Positions 55,123-63,497 of a stretch of 64,000 nucleotides of DNA are shown here, piece after piece. Every line of letters starts with the position of its first letter. The first letter of the stretch is position 1. Below the pieces are notes generated by a model that saw only the letters and a program-made list of their open reading frames with translations, made no database searches and had not been told where the DNA came from. Both the position numbers and the translations under genes were made by a program. The DNA is from DATNPH01 sp036703315 (GTDB taxonomy: Bacteria > Cyanobacteriota > Cyanobacteriia > Cyanobacteriales > Coleofasciculaceae), in contig DATNPH010000049.1 of assembly GCA_036703315.1 (NCBI GenBank), forward strand, positions 1 through 64,000, given 5' to 3'.

Positions 55123-55875
55123 TTACGGAATTGCCTCAAAGGGTATATCGAGAATTGAGAAGCTATCCCAACCGGGCGCGTCAAAATGCCACCATTCTGT
55201 CCGCATCGGTATAAACCCGTATTTTTTCATCGCATTCTCAAGCAACTGACGATTTTTCCGAGATTGAGGGCTACCACCCATGTAATCTCTATGCGCTCGC
55301 TTTGTAAAATTATCATATTCAGTTGGCATCTCCAGTTCTTTACCATTGCGGTCAACCAGTGTAATATCTACTGCCGCACCGCGATTATGTCGAGAGCCTA
55401 ATGCCGGATCTGCTACATAATCAGGATTGGGAAATACTTCCCACATCAGCTTTTGAACCGATAGAGGTCTGTAGCAGTCATAAACTTTTAACCCCAAGCC
55501 CTGTTTTGTTAGCTCGTCTTGAACTTGTGATAGCTTTTTCGCCGCTGCTCCCCTAAGTACACAGCGTGCTACTGGATACAGTTTTCTTTTCAAAAAATTA
55601 TTTGTTGTGGCATAGCGAATGTCAAGCTCAATCTTGTCATTAACCGAACGAATATCTATTAATCGAGTCTCATCGAGAAGTGGAGATTGTGCCATCTTTT
55701 TGGCTGGAATTGAACGAGGTTGGGACGACATGGAGACAGTAGGACTAGCCGTCTGAGCTATTTGTATCGTTGGAGTGGCAACCGCTGTAGTCAACTTAGA
55801 GTTAGGCTTCTGACACGCTACAAATAGAACCAGTAACACAATTACACTTATCAATCTTGTCCAGCGGCTCATCAT
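55123..55875 (-). CDS. VanX/DdpX-type D-Ala-D-Ala dipeptidase lipoprotein
   Basis: 250 residues. The lipobox LVLFVAC gives a lipid-anchored protein after cleavage before the cysteine, so it acts outside the inner membrane. The M15D metallopeptidase core has zinc ligands in SRHNRGAAVDI (H and D) and in EWWHFD (catalytic E, zinc H). The DCYRPLSVQKLMW arginine segment is also typical of VanX. The enzyme hydrolyses D-Ala-D-Ala dipeptide from cell-wall turnover. No vanA/vanH genes are near, so resistance is unlikely and wall recycling is the probable role. Confidence 0.9.
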   Translation of the reverse strand: MMSRWTRLISVIVLLVLFVACQKPNSKLTTAVATPTIQIAQTASPTVSMSSQPRSIPAKKMAQSPLLDETRLIDIRSVNDKIELDIRYATTNNFLKRKLYPVARCVLRGAAAKKLSQVQDELTKQGLGLKVYDCYRPLSVQKLMWEVFPNPDYVADPALGSRHNRGAAVDITLVDRNGKELEMPTEYDNFTKRAHRDYMGGSPQSRKNRQLLENAMKKYGFIPMRTEWWHFDAPGWDSFSILDIPFEAIP

Positions 55876-56005
55876 AAACCATTCAAAATTTAAAACGGGA
55901 ATACAAAATTGCAGTAAGCATCGTAGCCGCTTACTATATGCACATTAAATCCCTAATATAAGCTATTGGCTGTTAGTAAACGTCTCCCGATTCTAAATAA
56001 CTAAT

Positions 56006-57736
56006 TTACGGACAAACGGTTTTTGTTCGTTTCTTTGAAATCCAGCCTTGTAAGGGAGAGTTGATCTGAAGCCAGCCGTTTTGTTCAGAGACAACAGAAA
56101 GACGAGTTCCATTTTCTAAGGTGCCTACAACATTATCAGGCTTAGTGTCAGGCGTTGATCGCACATTCAGAGGGGAACCTGGATCGAAAACTACAACAGA
56201 GCAATCCTTTTGAGGTGAAGTTTGAGGTGGAGTTCCTGTGCCGGAATTGCCGGAATAGATTGTGGGTTCTCCTACCTCTCCACTGCCGAGTTTTCTGTTC
56301 ATAAAATTACTGAATGATTCAGCGCGACTACGGTTAGTGAAAGAAGCTACCTGAATGGCGACCGCGCCAGTATCTTTGCGATTAGTTTTATAAGCATCTG
56401 TACAGAAATTTGACTTTACTGACTGTAAATTGTTCTGACTGTACTCGATAAAAACCGGGTAAAACTGAATCGCAGAAGTAGAGGCACTTGATGCAGCGTC
56501 GCCACAGTTTGCCTGAGGAAATTGGACAGTGTCAAACTCATTCGATGAAATAGTCGGTTTTGTATTCGATGACGAGGGAGTAACACGGGGAGTAGAGTTG
56601 GGGCTTGAACTCGTCCTTGGTGAGGTAGTAATCTCAGGCTGGGAGTTTGGATTTGAACGGGTTGATGGTGAAGTAACTGTGGGTGTATTTGGGCTTTGAC
56701 GAGAAATCGGTGCTTTTCCTGAATTAGTGTAGGCGATCGCAACTCCCACACTCACTCCAACAACAATGCCTCCCATTAGCAGAGGAAGTCGGGAACGTTT
56801 CTTAGAAACCGCAGCAACCGGAGGCGTGCTTTGTCTAGAAGGACGAACTGGTAATGATTGTGTAAGGTCTACTGGTAATGGCGGCGTGCTTGGCAGCTGC
56901 GTTGGTGGAAAAGAATAGGTCAATTGTGCAATCGCTTGTAGTACCTCATTGGCTGATTGGTAGCGGGTTCTGTAGTCATAACGCACCATCTTACTAATGA
57001 TCGACGCTAACCCTGCGCTAACCTGTACCCGATGCTGCCACAGAATTTCCCCTGTAGTTGAGTCTTCCTGAAATTGAGTTGGATAAAGTCCTGTCAGTGC
57101 TTGGATGCCAATCATACCCAGTGCATAAATATCACTGCTAGGGCGTGGTCTGCCTGACCCCTGTTCACTTGGCATGTAGCCTGGAGTACCAATGGCAACA
57201 GTAGCATTCATTTGGCTATAATCCGTTGCCATTTGCGTTCGAACTTGCTTAACTGCACCAAAGTCAATTAGGACTAACTTGCTATCTGAGGCGCGTCTGA
57301 TTAAATTATCTGGCTTAATATCTCGATGGATAACTCCATAGCTGTGAACAAAGGCGAGAATACCCAAAACATCTTGTAATAGCTGACTAACTTGGCTTTC
57401 AGTCCAGTTGTAACCCGGTTGCAGTTCACTGCTGAGTGAATGTCCGACAATGAACTCTTGCACTAGGTAGAATTCTTGATATTCTTCGAAATAAGCTAAC
57501 AGTCGGGGAATCTGGTCATGGTTTCCCAACTGTTCCAACGTTTCGGCTTCGCTGTAGAATAAACGTCTGGCAGTTTGCAAGTAGTTGGGTTCGTTGCTCG
57601 CAGGCACGAGGTGCTTGACAACACATCTAGGATTGCCAGGTCGGCGTGTGTCTTGTGCAATGTATGTTCTACCAAATCCACCACCGCCTAGGACTTGGAC
57701 AACTTGATAACGCCCGTCTAGTAACTTGCCCAACAT
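56006..57736 (-). CDS. Membrane Ser/Thr protein kinase with SH3 tail
   Basis: 576 residues. The Hanks-type kinase domain (about 10-275) has GGGGFGRTYIA as P-loop, the lysine in CVVKHL, the catalytic loop VIHRDIKPDNLI and DFG in LIDFGAVKQV. A Pro/Ser/Thr-rich linker with one membrane helix (MGGIVVGVSVGVAIAY, about 320-338) leads to a periplasmic part. This ends in a bacterial SH3-type domain (about 508-576; LNVRSTPDTKPDNVVG). It is a typical cyanobacterial sensor kinase whose outer domain may bind wall or peptide. The J-domain gene lies 79 bases upstream on the same strand. Confidence 0.92.
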   Translation of the reverse strand: MLGKLLDGRYQVVQVLGGGGFGRTYIAQDTRRPGNPRCVVKHLVPASNEPNYLQTARRLFYSEAETLEQLGNHDQIPRLLAYFEEYQEFYLVQEFIVGHSLSSELQPGYNWTESQVSQLLQDVLGILAFVHSYGVIHRDIKPDNLIRRASDSKLVLIDFGAVKQVRTQMATDYSQMNATVAIGTPGYMPSEQGSGRPRPSSDIYALGMIGIQALTGLYPTQFQEDSTTGEILWQHRVQVSAGLASIISKMVRYDYRTRYQSANEVLQAIAQLTYSFPPTQLPSTPPLPVDLTQSLPVRPSRQSTPPVAAVSKKRSRLPLLMGGIVVGVSVGVAIAYTNSGKAPISRQSPNTPTVTSPSTRSNPNSQPEITTSPRTSSSPNSTPRVTPSSSNTKPTISSNEFDTVQFPQANCGDAASSASTSAIQFYPVFIEYSQNNLQSVKSNFCTDAYKTNRKDTGAVAIQVASFTNRSRAESFSNFMNRKLGSGEVGEPTIYSGNSGTGTPPQTSPQKDCSVVVFDPGSPLNVRSTPDTKPDNVVGTLENGTRLSVVSEQNGWLQINSPLQGWISKKRTKTVCP

Positions 57737-57815
57737 GATCTGACTGGTCTGGGGTCTTGACCACTAAATTTTGGCATATGAGCAATAGTTACAGTAGCGA
57801 TCGCCGTTTCCCTGC

Positions 57816-59132
57816 CTAGAACATAATTGCAGTAAAAGCGAAATAGGAAAACCATCCGCTCACTAGCAGCATCACCGGAACAATGAACGCTGCCACCCTC
57901 TCTGAGAGATTAGAAATCTGAGTGCAGCTACTGTACACCATGAGAATTGTGTAGCAACTGACAAAAATAGTGAGAACTTGCATGGTGCCAAATGGCAAGA
58001 ACTGAGAGATAGTGCTCAGTAAAATTAGAAAGCTTAATGGTAAAAGGCAAGCACCGGCAAGAAAGAAATCGCCAGATAAACTGCCGTTGCTGCGAAAGAC
58101 ACCACGAGCGATCGCACTAATAACCGCAAGTGACACAAACGGCACCAGTCCGACAACTATCAGCTTCAAGAGCGAACGTGATAAAAAACCTTCGCCAATC
58201 ACGTAAGCTCCATAGACAAAGCAGATATTGAAAATCCCACCATACAAAATCCCTACAGCGATCGCCTGTTGCTTATTGAGACTAGCAAAGGCAGGTAGCA
58301 ATCCCCCAGTGGGATTAAGCGAGAACGACTTGAACGCGAAAATCGCCTCCCCAAGCACATTGTTCACTCTCGCAATCGGGTTCTTTCCAGAAGATTTTCT
58401 GAATCTTACCTGAGTCCCCTTGAGCGTTTTGAGCGTGCCTTGTGCCAGCTGATAGCCCGTTCTATCCCCTTGCTCATTAAAAAGTACTGCGGCTGTTTGC
58501 AAATCCTCAACCGCTAAGGCAGTTTCTTTCAAGTCATTATTCGCTAGACCCCGATGGTAGTAAGCTTGGGCATAATCGGGTTCGCTACCAATCGCCTGAG
58601 TATAGGCTTCTATGGCTGCCTGAGTATATCCCAATCGGTAACGCGATCGCCCTTGGTAATAATAAGCTTGAGCCAATTCCGGATAAATACGTAGTGCCTC
58701 AGCGCAATCTTGAAGCGTTCCCCGATCATCCCCCAACTTAAAGCGTGCCACGCCCCGCTTCATATACGCTTCCACAAAGCTAGGATTTCGCTCAAGTGCC
58801 TGGGTATAATCCTCAACTGCCCCTTGATAATCTTTCTCTAAGGCTTTAGCGACTGCCCGAACATAAAAGTCTTGAGGACTCATCCCTTGTTTTTTCGGCT
58901 CACGCCTAGTTAGATCAAAAAATCCTTGGTCGTATTGGATTCGCTGAACCGAATCAGATAGGACTTCGTAAGCTTCGCAAATTGTCTTGAATCTCTCCTC
59001 AGCCATTGGATTCCCTGGATGCAAGTCAGGGTGGTACTGGCGAGCAAGACGCCGATAGGCTTCTTTTATTTCCTCAGGGGTAGCTTTTCTAGAGACTCCT
59101 AGAATTTTGTAATAGTCGTGAGAGTCCTGCAT
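57816..59132 (-). CDS. J-domain/TPR integral membrane protein
   Basis: 438 residues. The N-terminal J-domain (5-70) has the essential HPD in QYHPDLHPG and should stimulate a DnaK ATPase. Four to five TPR units (about 90-235; AVEDYTQALERNPSFVEAY) form a helical interaction surface. Four to five membrane helices fill about 270-438, with the TPR/J part cytosolic. Such fusion proteins are found in cyanobacteria and may bring DnaK to the membrane. The start is ATG 59132. It is probably co-transcribed with the kinase downstream. Confidence 0.9.
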   Translation of the reverse strand: MQDSHDYYKILGVSRKATPEEIKEAYRRLARQYHPDLHPGNPMAEERFKTICEAYEVLSDSVQRIQYDQGFFDLTRREPKKQGMSPQDFYVRAVAKALEKDYQGAVEDYTQALERNPSFVEAYMKRGVARFKLGDDRGTLQDCAEALRIYPELAQAYYYQGRSRYRLGYTQAAIEAYTQAIGSEPDYAQAYYHRGLANNDLKETALAVEDLQTAAVLFNEQGDRTGYQLAQGTLKTLKGTQVRFRKSSGKNPIARVNNVLGEAIFAFKSFSLNPTGGLLPAFASLNKQQAIAVGILYGGIFNICFVYGAYVIGEGFLSRSLLKLIVVGLVPFVSLAVISAIARGVFRSNGSLSGDFFLAGACLLPLSFLILLSTISQFLPFGTMQVLTIFVSCYTILMVYSSCTQISNLSERVAAFIVPVMLLVSGWFSYFAFTAIMF

Positions 59133-59286
59133 GTAACTTTAGTAAAGAGCGCTTCAATTGATGGGGCGAGTTTAAAAGGGGCAACAAGTGCTCGCGGTGA
59201 AAATCGTGCTTCGCGAGGGATGGGATACTCCGAACCCCTTCTCCAATTATGGTGTGTTTTATTTAGCACCTGCTGGATACAAAATT

Positions 59287-59314
59287 AGGTATTAGGTGGT
59301 AGGTGGTAGGTGGT
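59287..59314 (+). repeat. Short heptamer array AGGTGGT x3-4
   Basis: Four tandem heptamers (AGGTATT, then AGGTGGT three times). They are of the same sequence class as the family B arms. They lie in the 276-base gap between the divergent DnaJ-like gene and ribF, with no matching complementary array nearby, so this may be a half-element. Confidence 0.7.
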
Positions 59315-59408
59315 AACCCCTCCCTGATGCCAAAATCTAAATGTGTTTGCCCTACTGTTTGTGGCGAATCACTAGCCGCTAAAAGTTAAGTGTGTCAAAA
59401 TGTAAAGC

Positions 59409-60455
59409 GTGTGGGTTACTTCTTCTTTAGCTACTGCTCTAACACCAACTACTGTTGCCCTGGGGAACTTTGACGGCGTCCACCGAGGGCACCAACAAGT
59501 CATTGAGCCAATTTTGCAGGAATCTCAAGCTTCTCCAGCTATTGCCGTAACGCCGCCGACAGGGGATTGGCAAAGCGAGAGTGAAAGTTTCAGCTTTCCA
59601 AACCTCAAGGAAAATTTTGAAAGCAAAGCGAGTTCAGACACGGGGCACATGTATGCAACAGTGGCGAGCTTTCATCCTCATCCCCGTGAATTTTTTTCGG
59701 GTCAACTTTGCAAGCTACTAACGCCACAGTCAGAAAAGGTGCAACAGCTGAGTAAGATGGGTGTGGAACAGCTGGTACTATTACCCTTTGACCAGGCTCT
59801 GGCTTCGTTGAGTCCCCAGCAATTTGTCGAGAAGATTTTGGTGCAGCAGCTGAAAGCAACTCGCGTGAGTGTGGGAGAGAATTTTCACTTTGGGCATAAG
59901 CGAGCTGGAACATCCGCTGACTTGAAAGCGATCGCGTATTCTTATGGTATTGATGTCACTATCGTGTCTGTGCAAACATGTCAGGGGGAACGTATTAGTA
60001 GTTCTTTAATTCGCCAATCTCTACAACAAGGCGATATCCTCCAAGCCAATCGACTTCTAGGACGACCCTACACCCTCACTGGGGTGGTGGTAAAAGGACA
60101 ACAGCTGGGTAGAACGATTGGATTTCCCACAGCTAACCTCCAATTGCCTCCAGAAAAGTTTTTGCCAAAGCAAGGCGTCTACTGTGTAAGAGTTTACAAT
60201 CCTGCATGGACATCACCAACATCTTCCCAGCCTGGCGTCATGAATATTGGACAACGTCCCACCGTCAATGGCACCAGTTTGACAGTCGAGATTCACTTGT
60301 TAGATTGGTCAGGAGACTTGTATGGACAGACATTAACGGTAAGCTTGGAGCAGTTCTTGCGACCTGAACAAAAATTTGCGTCTTTAGATGCCCTCAAAAG
60401 TCAAATCCAGGCAGACAGTGAAGCAGCAAGAGCCTTTGTAGCGAGTCAAGGCTAG
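59409..60455 (+). CDS. ribF: Bifunctional riboflavin kinase/FAD synthetase
   Basis: 348 residues from GTG 59409. The FAD-synthetase nucleotidyltransferase domain (N-terminal) has ALGNFDGVHRGHQQV and SFHPHPREFF, with SSSLIRQSLQQGD closing it. The C-terminal riboflavin kinase barrel (about 215-345) has GRPYTLTGVVVKGQQLGRTIGFPTAN. It makes FMN and FAD in the cytosol. An insertion of about 40 residues (about 38-78, Ser/Glu-rich) separates GHQQVIEPIL from ATVASFHPHP. Typical RibF has only a few residues here, which makes this protein longer than usual. It stands alone. Confidence 0.92.
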   Translation: MWVTSSLATALTPTTVALGNFDGVHRGHQQVIEPILQESQASPAIAVTPPTGDWQSESESFSFPNLKENFESKASSDTGHMYATVASFHPHPREFFSGQLCKLLTPQSEKVQQLSKMGVEQLVLLPFDQALASLSPQQFVEKILVQQLKATRVSVGENFHFGHKRAGTSADLKAIAYSYGIDVTIVSVQTCQGERISSSLIRQSLQQGDILQANRLLGRPYTLTGVVVKGQQLGRTIGFPTANLQLPPEKFLPKQGVYCVRVYNPAWTSPTSSQPGVMNIGQRPTVNGTSLTVEIHLLDWSGDLYGQTLTVSLEQFLRPEQKFASLDALKSQIQADSEAARAFVASQG

Positions 60456-60581
60456 AGACTAGTTGTAAGAATAGACTTCTTGCATAAGTGGTAAAGCCAA
60501 GAGAGATATGTACTACTGCTGCGTAGCCAACATTCCCTTTTGCAAGAGATTTAATAGATCGTTGGGAGAATTCTACCAGTC

Positions 60582-61490
60582 ATGAGACAACGCATTGATC
60601 GGCTGACTGAAAATCTTGGTCGTACTATTGTAGGCAAAGCTGACGCCATTCGCTTGGTGATTGTAGCGCTGCTAGCTGGTGGTCATGCCCTACTCGAAGA
60701 TGTTCCTGGCGTCGGTAAAACTCTCCTTGCTAAATCTCTAGCTCGTTCTATTGCTGGACAGTTTCAGCGAATTCAATGCACGCCCGACCTCCTACCTACC
60801 GATATCACGGGTACCAATATTTGGAATCAGCGCAGTGGTGAGTTTGAATTTCTCCCTGGACCCGTGTTTGCAAACGTCTTGTTGGCAGATGAAATCAACC
60901 GAGCAACGCCCCGCACTCAATCGGCTTTATTAGAGGTGATGGAGGAGCGGCAGGTAACAGTTGATGGCGTTTCTCGTGACGTACCCAAGCCGTTTTTTGT
61001 CATTGCCACTCAAAATCCAATCGAGTATCAAGGTACGTTCCCGTTGCCAGAGGCGCAAATGGATCGATTCATGCTGTCTTTAAGCTTGGGCTATCCTACC
61101 GAGGAGGAAGAACTCCAGATGCTGCAACGACATCAAGATGGCATGATAGTTTCGGAATTAAGTCCCTGTATCTCTACAGAAGATGTTCTGGAATTACGGA
61201 GTTTTTGCAATCAGGTGAAGGTGGAGAAGTCCTTGCAGCAGTACATCCTCAACTTAGTACGAGCCTCTCGTGAAGCTGAAGAAGTGACACTGGGGGTTAG
61301 TCCTCGCGGTACCGTTGCTTTACAACGAACGGCTCAGGCACTGGCTTTCCTTGAGGGTCGAGACTATGCGATTCCTGATGATGTCAAACACTTGGCACCT
61401 CATGTGCTTTCCCATCGTCTAATTCCAGCAGGGGGGCGTCGGGGCAAGGCAATTGTTGACCAGTTGCTGCGCTCTGTGCCGATTCCGTAG
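60582..61490 (+). CDS. MoxR-family AAA+ ATPase
   Basis: 302 residues. The AAA_3 ATPase domain (about 20-170) has Walker A DVPGVGKTLLAK, Walker B VLLADEINRA and the sensor region VIATQNPIEYQGTFPLPEAQ. A lid domain follows (about 225-300). MoxR proteins act as metal-insertion or complex-assembly chaperones, often with VWA-domain proteins. No VWA gene follows; instead a di-haem cytochrome gene starts 1 base after the stop, which suggests a chaperone role for a redox protein. The start is ATG 60582. Confidence 0.92.
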   Translation: MRQRIDRLTENLGRTIVGKADAIRLVIVALLAGGHALLEDVPGVGKTLLAKSLARSIAGQFQRIQCTPDLLPTDITGTNIWNQRSGEFEFLPGPVFANVLLADEINRATPRTQSALLEVMEERQVTVDGVSRDVPKPFFVIATQNPIEYQGTFPLPEAQMDRFMLSLSLGYPTEEEELQMLQRHQDGMIVSELSPCISTEDVLELRSFCNQVKVEKSLQQYILNLVRASREAEEVTLGVSPRGTVALQRTAQALAFLEGRDYAIPDDVKHLAPHVLSHRLIPAGGRRGKAIVDQLLRSVPIP

Positions 61491-61491
61491 A

Positions 61492-62130
61492 ATGAGTTCT
61501 TTAAGTAGGTTGAGGCGTGTGAGGTCAGAAATTCGACGGGGGAAACGAGGGCAGTCTGCCCAAAGGAACAGCACTAGGCTAAGACACAAGGGAAAGCGCC
61601 CGAAGCGATCGCTTGCTGTGTTGTTCCTGTTACTTTTAGTTTGGAGTATTTGCTTGGGTTGGGGACTATCACTAGCTGTAAGTGCTACTGTTAAACCGGA
61701 TCTCGTTGCTCAAGCCACTTCAACGGAGTCAGGTACAGTTGACCCAGTTCCGGAGCGCTACAAACTTGGGAAAGAGCTTTACTTGGAAAACTGTGCCAGC
61801 TGCCACGTCGCTCTGCCACCGGAGGTTCTGCCCTCAGAAACTTGGCGTCGGGTACTTTTAGAGCCAGAGCAGCACTACGGCACACAGGTACAGCAGCCAA
61901 TTGGACCATCTCTCCTGATCATGTGGGACTACCTGCGGACGTTCTCCCGTCCCGAAGAGAAAGGCAAACCACTCCCGTATCGTGTTTCTGAATCTCGTTT
62001 CTTCAAAGCGCTGCATCCACGAGTTAAGTTGCCTGAAACCGTGAAGCCTAACAGCTGTGTCAGTTGTCACCCTGGTGTTGCCCAATATAACTACCGTCGT
62101 CTTACCCCAGAGTGGGAGAACTCCCAGTAG
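61492..62130 (+). CDS. Di-haem c-type cytochrome
   Basis: 212 residues from ATG 61492, which follows the moxR stop by one base. A basic N-tail (1-40) precedes a membrane helix or uncleaved signal (about 41-65). The mature part has two c-type haem sites, CASCH (101-105) and CVSCH (189-193), the spacing of the DHC (PF09626-like) di-haem family. It should sit on the lumenal or periplasmic side. Its electron partners are not known. Coupling with MoxR is the main clue to its assembly or function. Confidence 0.85.
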   Translation: MSSLSRLRRVRSEIRRGKRGQSAQRNSTRLRHKGKRPKRSLAVLFLLLLVWSICLGWGLSLAVSATVKPDLVAQATSTESGTVDPVPERYKLGKELYLENCASCHVALPPEVLPSETWRRVLLEPEQHYGTQVQQPIGPSLLIMWDYLRTFSRPEEKGKPLPYRVSESRFFKALHPRVKLPETVKPNSCVSCHPGVAQYNYRRLTPEWENSQ

Positions 62131-62330
62131 TGCGCTTTATGCGTAATCTATACTTTGATTCAGAAACGACAAGCCGATAAAATGCTAACGCTGCCCCTGG
62201 AGTCAGACTAACAACTCATACTTCAGGTTCACAAATATGTGAACCTTAGTTAGATGTTAATGATACAAACTGTAGGCTCATACTATTGATTAAATCTTAG
62301 TATGATCACCCGCTCCAGAGGGATACAGCG

Positions 62331-62684
62331 ATGAAATACACGTTTGAACTCTTAGGCATCTCTCCCCTGATAGACTTTTTTAATCATCAACAAAAGTTAG
62401 TTGAAAAAGCACCATCGGTAGGGATCGAATATCTGGGAAGCTATCAATGCACACTCGACGCTTTTATTGAATCAGTCGAAACTGTTCCTCCGAAGCAAGG
62501 TTGGAACATGGATCAGGTTGTAGACACTGTGATTCAATTCTGGGTGAATCACTCGGATTGTGTTCGGTATTGGAAAGCACGGTTAAAGGATGCTGGCAAC
62601 GAGAACCACCTATTAGTGGCAAGACTTGCTGACATCAGCTCATTACAAGCAGAGTTTGAATCCCTATTAGGTAAAAATCTTTAA
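62331..62684 (+). CDS. Hypothetical protein
   Basis: 117 residues from ATG 62331, preceded by AGAGGG. I recognise no family. The protein is soluble and mostly helical. It has a FNHQQKLVEKAPSVGIEYLG start, a central WVNHSDCVRYWKARL segment and a SSLQAEFESLLGK helix at the end. No membrane helix or signal is present. The neighbours (the cytochrome and an acetyltransferase) give no functional clue. Confidence 0.55.
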   Translation: MKYTFELLGISPLIDFFNHQQKLVEKAPSVGIEYLGSYQCTLDAFIESVETVPPKQGWNMDQVVDTVIQFWVNHSDCVRYWKARLKDAGNENHLLVARLADISSLQAEFESLLGKNL

Positions 62685-62921
62685 TTCCATAGGAGGACTT
62701 GGGAGAGCTGAATCCCTTACTGCGCGACTGATACGTCATTGCTGAGCTTTTTTAGCGTTTAAATTCCCCTGTTGTGGACGATAGCCTATGGTGTCTATCT
62801 TGTTAATTGGCAGCTAGGCTAAATCATCGCGTGTTGATTAGTATTGCGCGTGTGTTTAGTGGATCAGTATGACGCGTAGCGATCGCGAACGTCAGCCGTG
62901 CGAAGCCCTTTAGGAGAAATT

Positions 62922-63497
62922 CTATGAATTCTTCATCCAATCTCTTTTTAATAAAGAAAAACAATACTGATCCCAGAATTGCCCCTTCCAGTATCCATGT
63001 TCTCTCAGAATTCCTTCCTTTTGGAATCCTAGCTTTAGAAGTACGCTCATTGACCGAGATGCCTCCAACAGAACCAAAGCTTCAATCCTATTTAATTTCA
63101 TAACTCCGAAACCATAGGAGATTACAGCCCGTAAGGCTTCTGCCATAAAGCCTTGTCTCCAATAAGCGCGACCTAATTCGTATCCAAGTTCTCCTCGCAA
63201 AGCTTGCTCTTGAATCCAACTATTGTATCCACAGGTACCAATAAGAGAATTATCCTCTTTCTTAACAATTCCCCAGCGAATAGCTTCCTTTTTTTGGAAA
63301 AGCTCATTCAGTAGTCTAATCATATCTTCAGCTTGTTTTGGGTTCTGGAAAGATTCAATATTCATATATTTGGTCACTTCATCATCAGCCCAAAACTTGA
63401 GAAGGGTTTGTGTATCCTCAAGAGTTAGTTCTCTTAAAACTAACCGTTCTGTTTCTAATTGCGGAAATTCTTCTATTACAGTTTTTGTACTCATCAT
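62922..63497 (-). CDS. GNAT acetyltransferase, RimJ/RimL type
   Basis: About 191 residues from ATG 63497. The frame is open to 63572, but MMSTKTVIEEF follows a plausible AAAGAG site, and the conserved region starts QLETERLVLREL. The acetyl-CoA loop is YWRQGFMAEALRAVISYGF, and the final motif RIEALVLLEASRSMSVLLKLGF carries the RSxxxLxKLGF tail. It resembles acetyltransferases acting on ribosomal proteins or small amines. It differs clearly from the 12926 gene. The substrate is unknown. Confidence 0.85.
   Translation of the reverse strand: MMSTKTVIEEFPQLETERLVLRELTLEDTQTLLKFWADDEVTKYMNIESFQNPKQAEDMIRLLNELFQKKEAIRWGIVKKEDNSLIGTCGYNSWIQEQALRGELGYELGRAYWRQGFMAEALRAVISYGFGVMKLNRIEALVLLEASRSMSVLLKLGFQKEGILREHGYWKGQFWDQYCFSLLKRDWMKNS

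Noticed and set aside
55123..55875. Vancomycin-resistance vanX
   Set aside because: No vanH, vanA or vanRS neighbours. The lipoprotein signal and solitary position fit cell-wall turnover.
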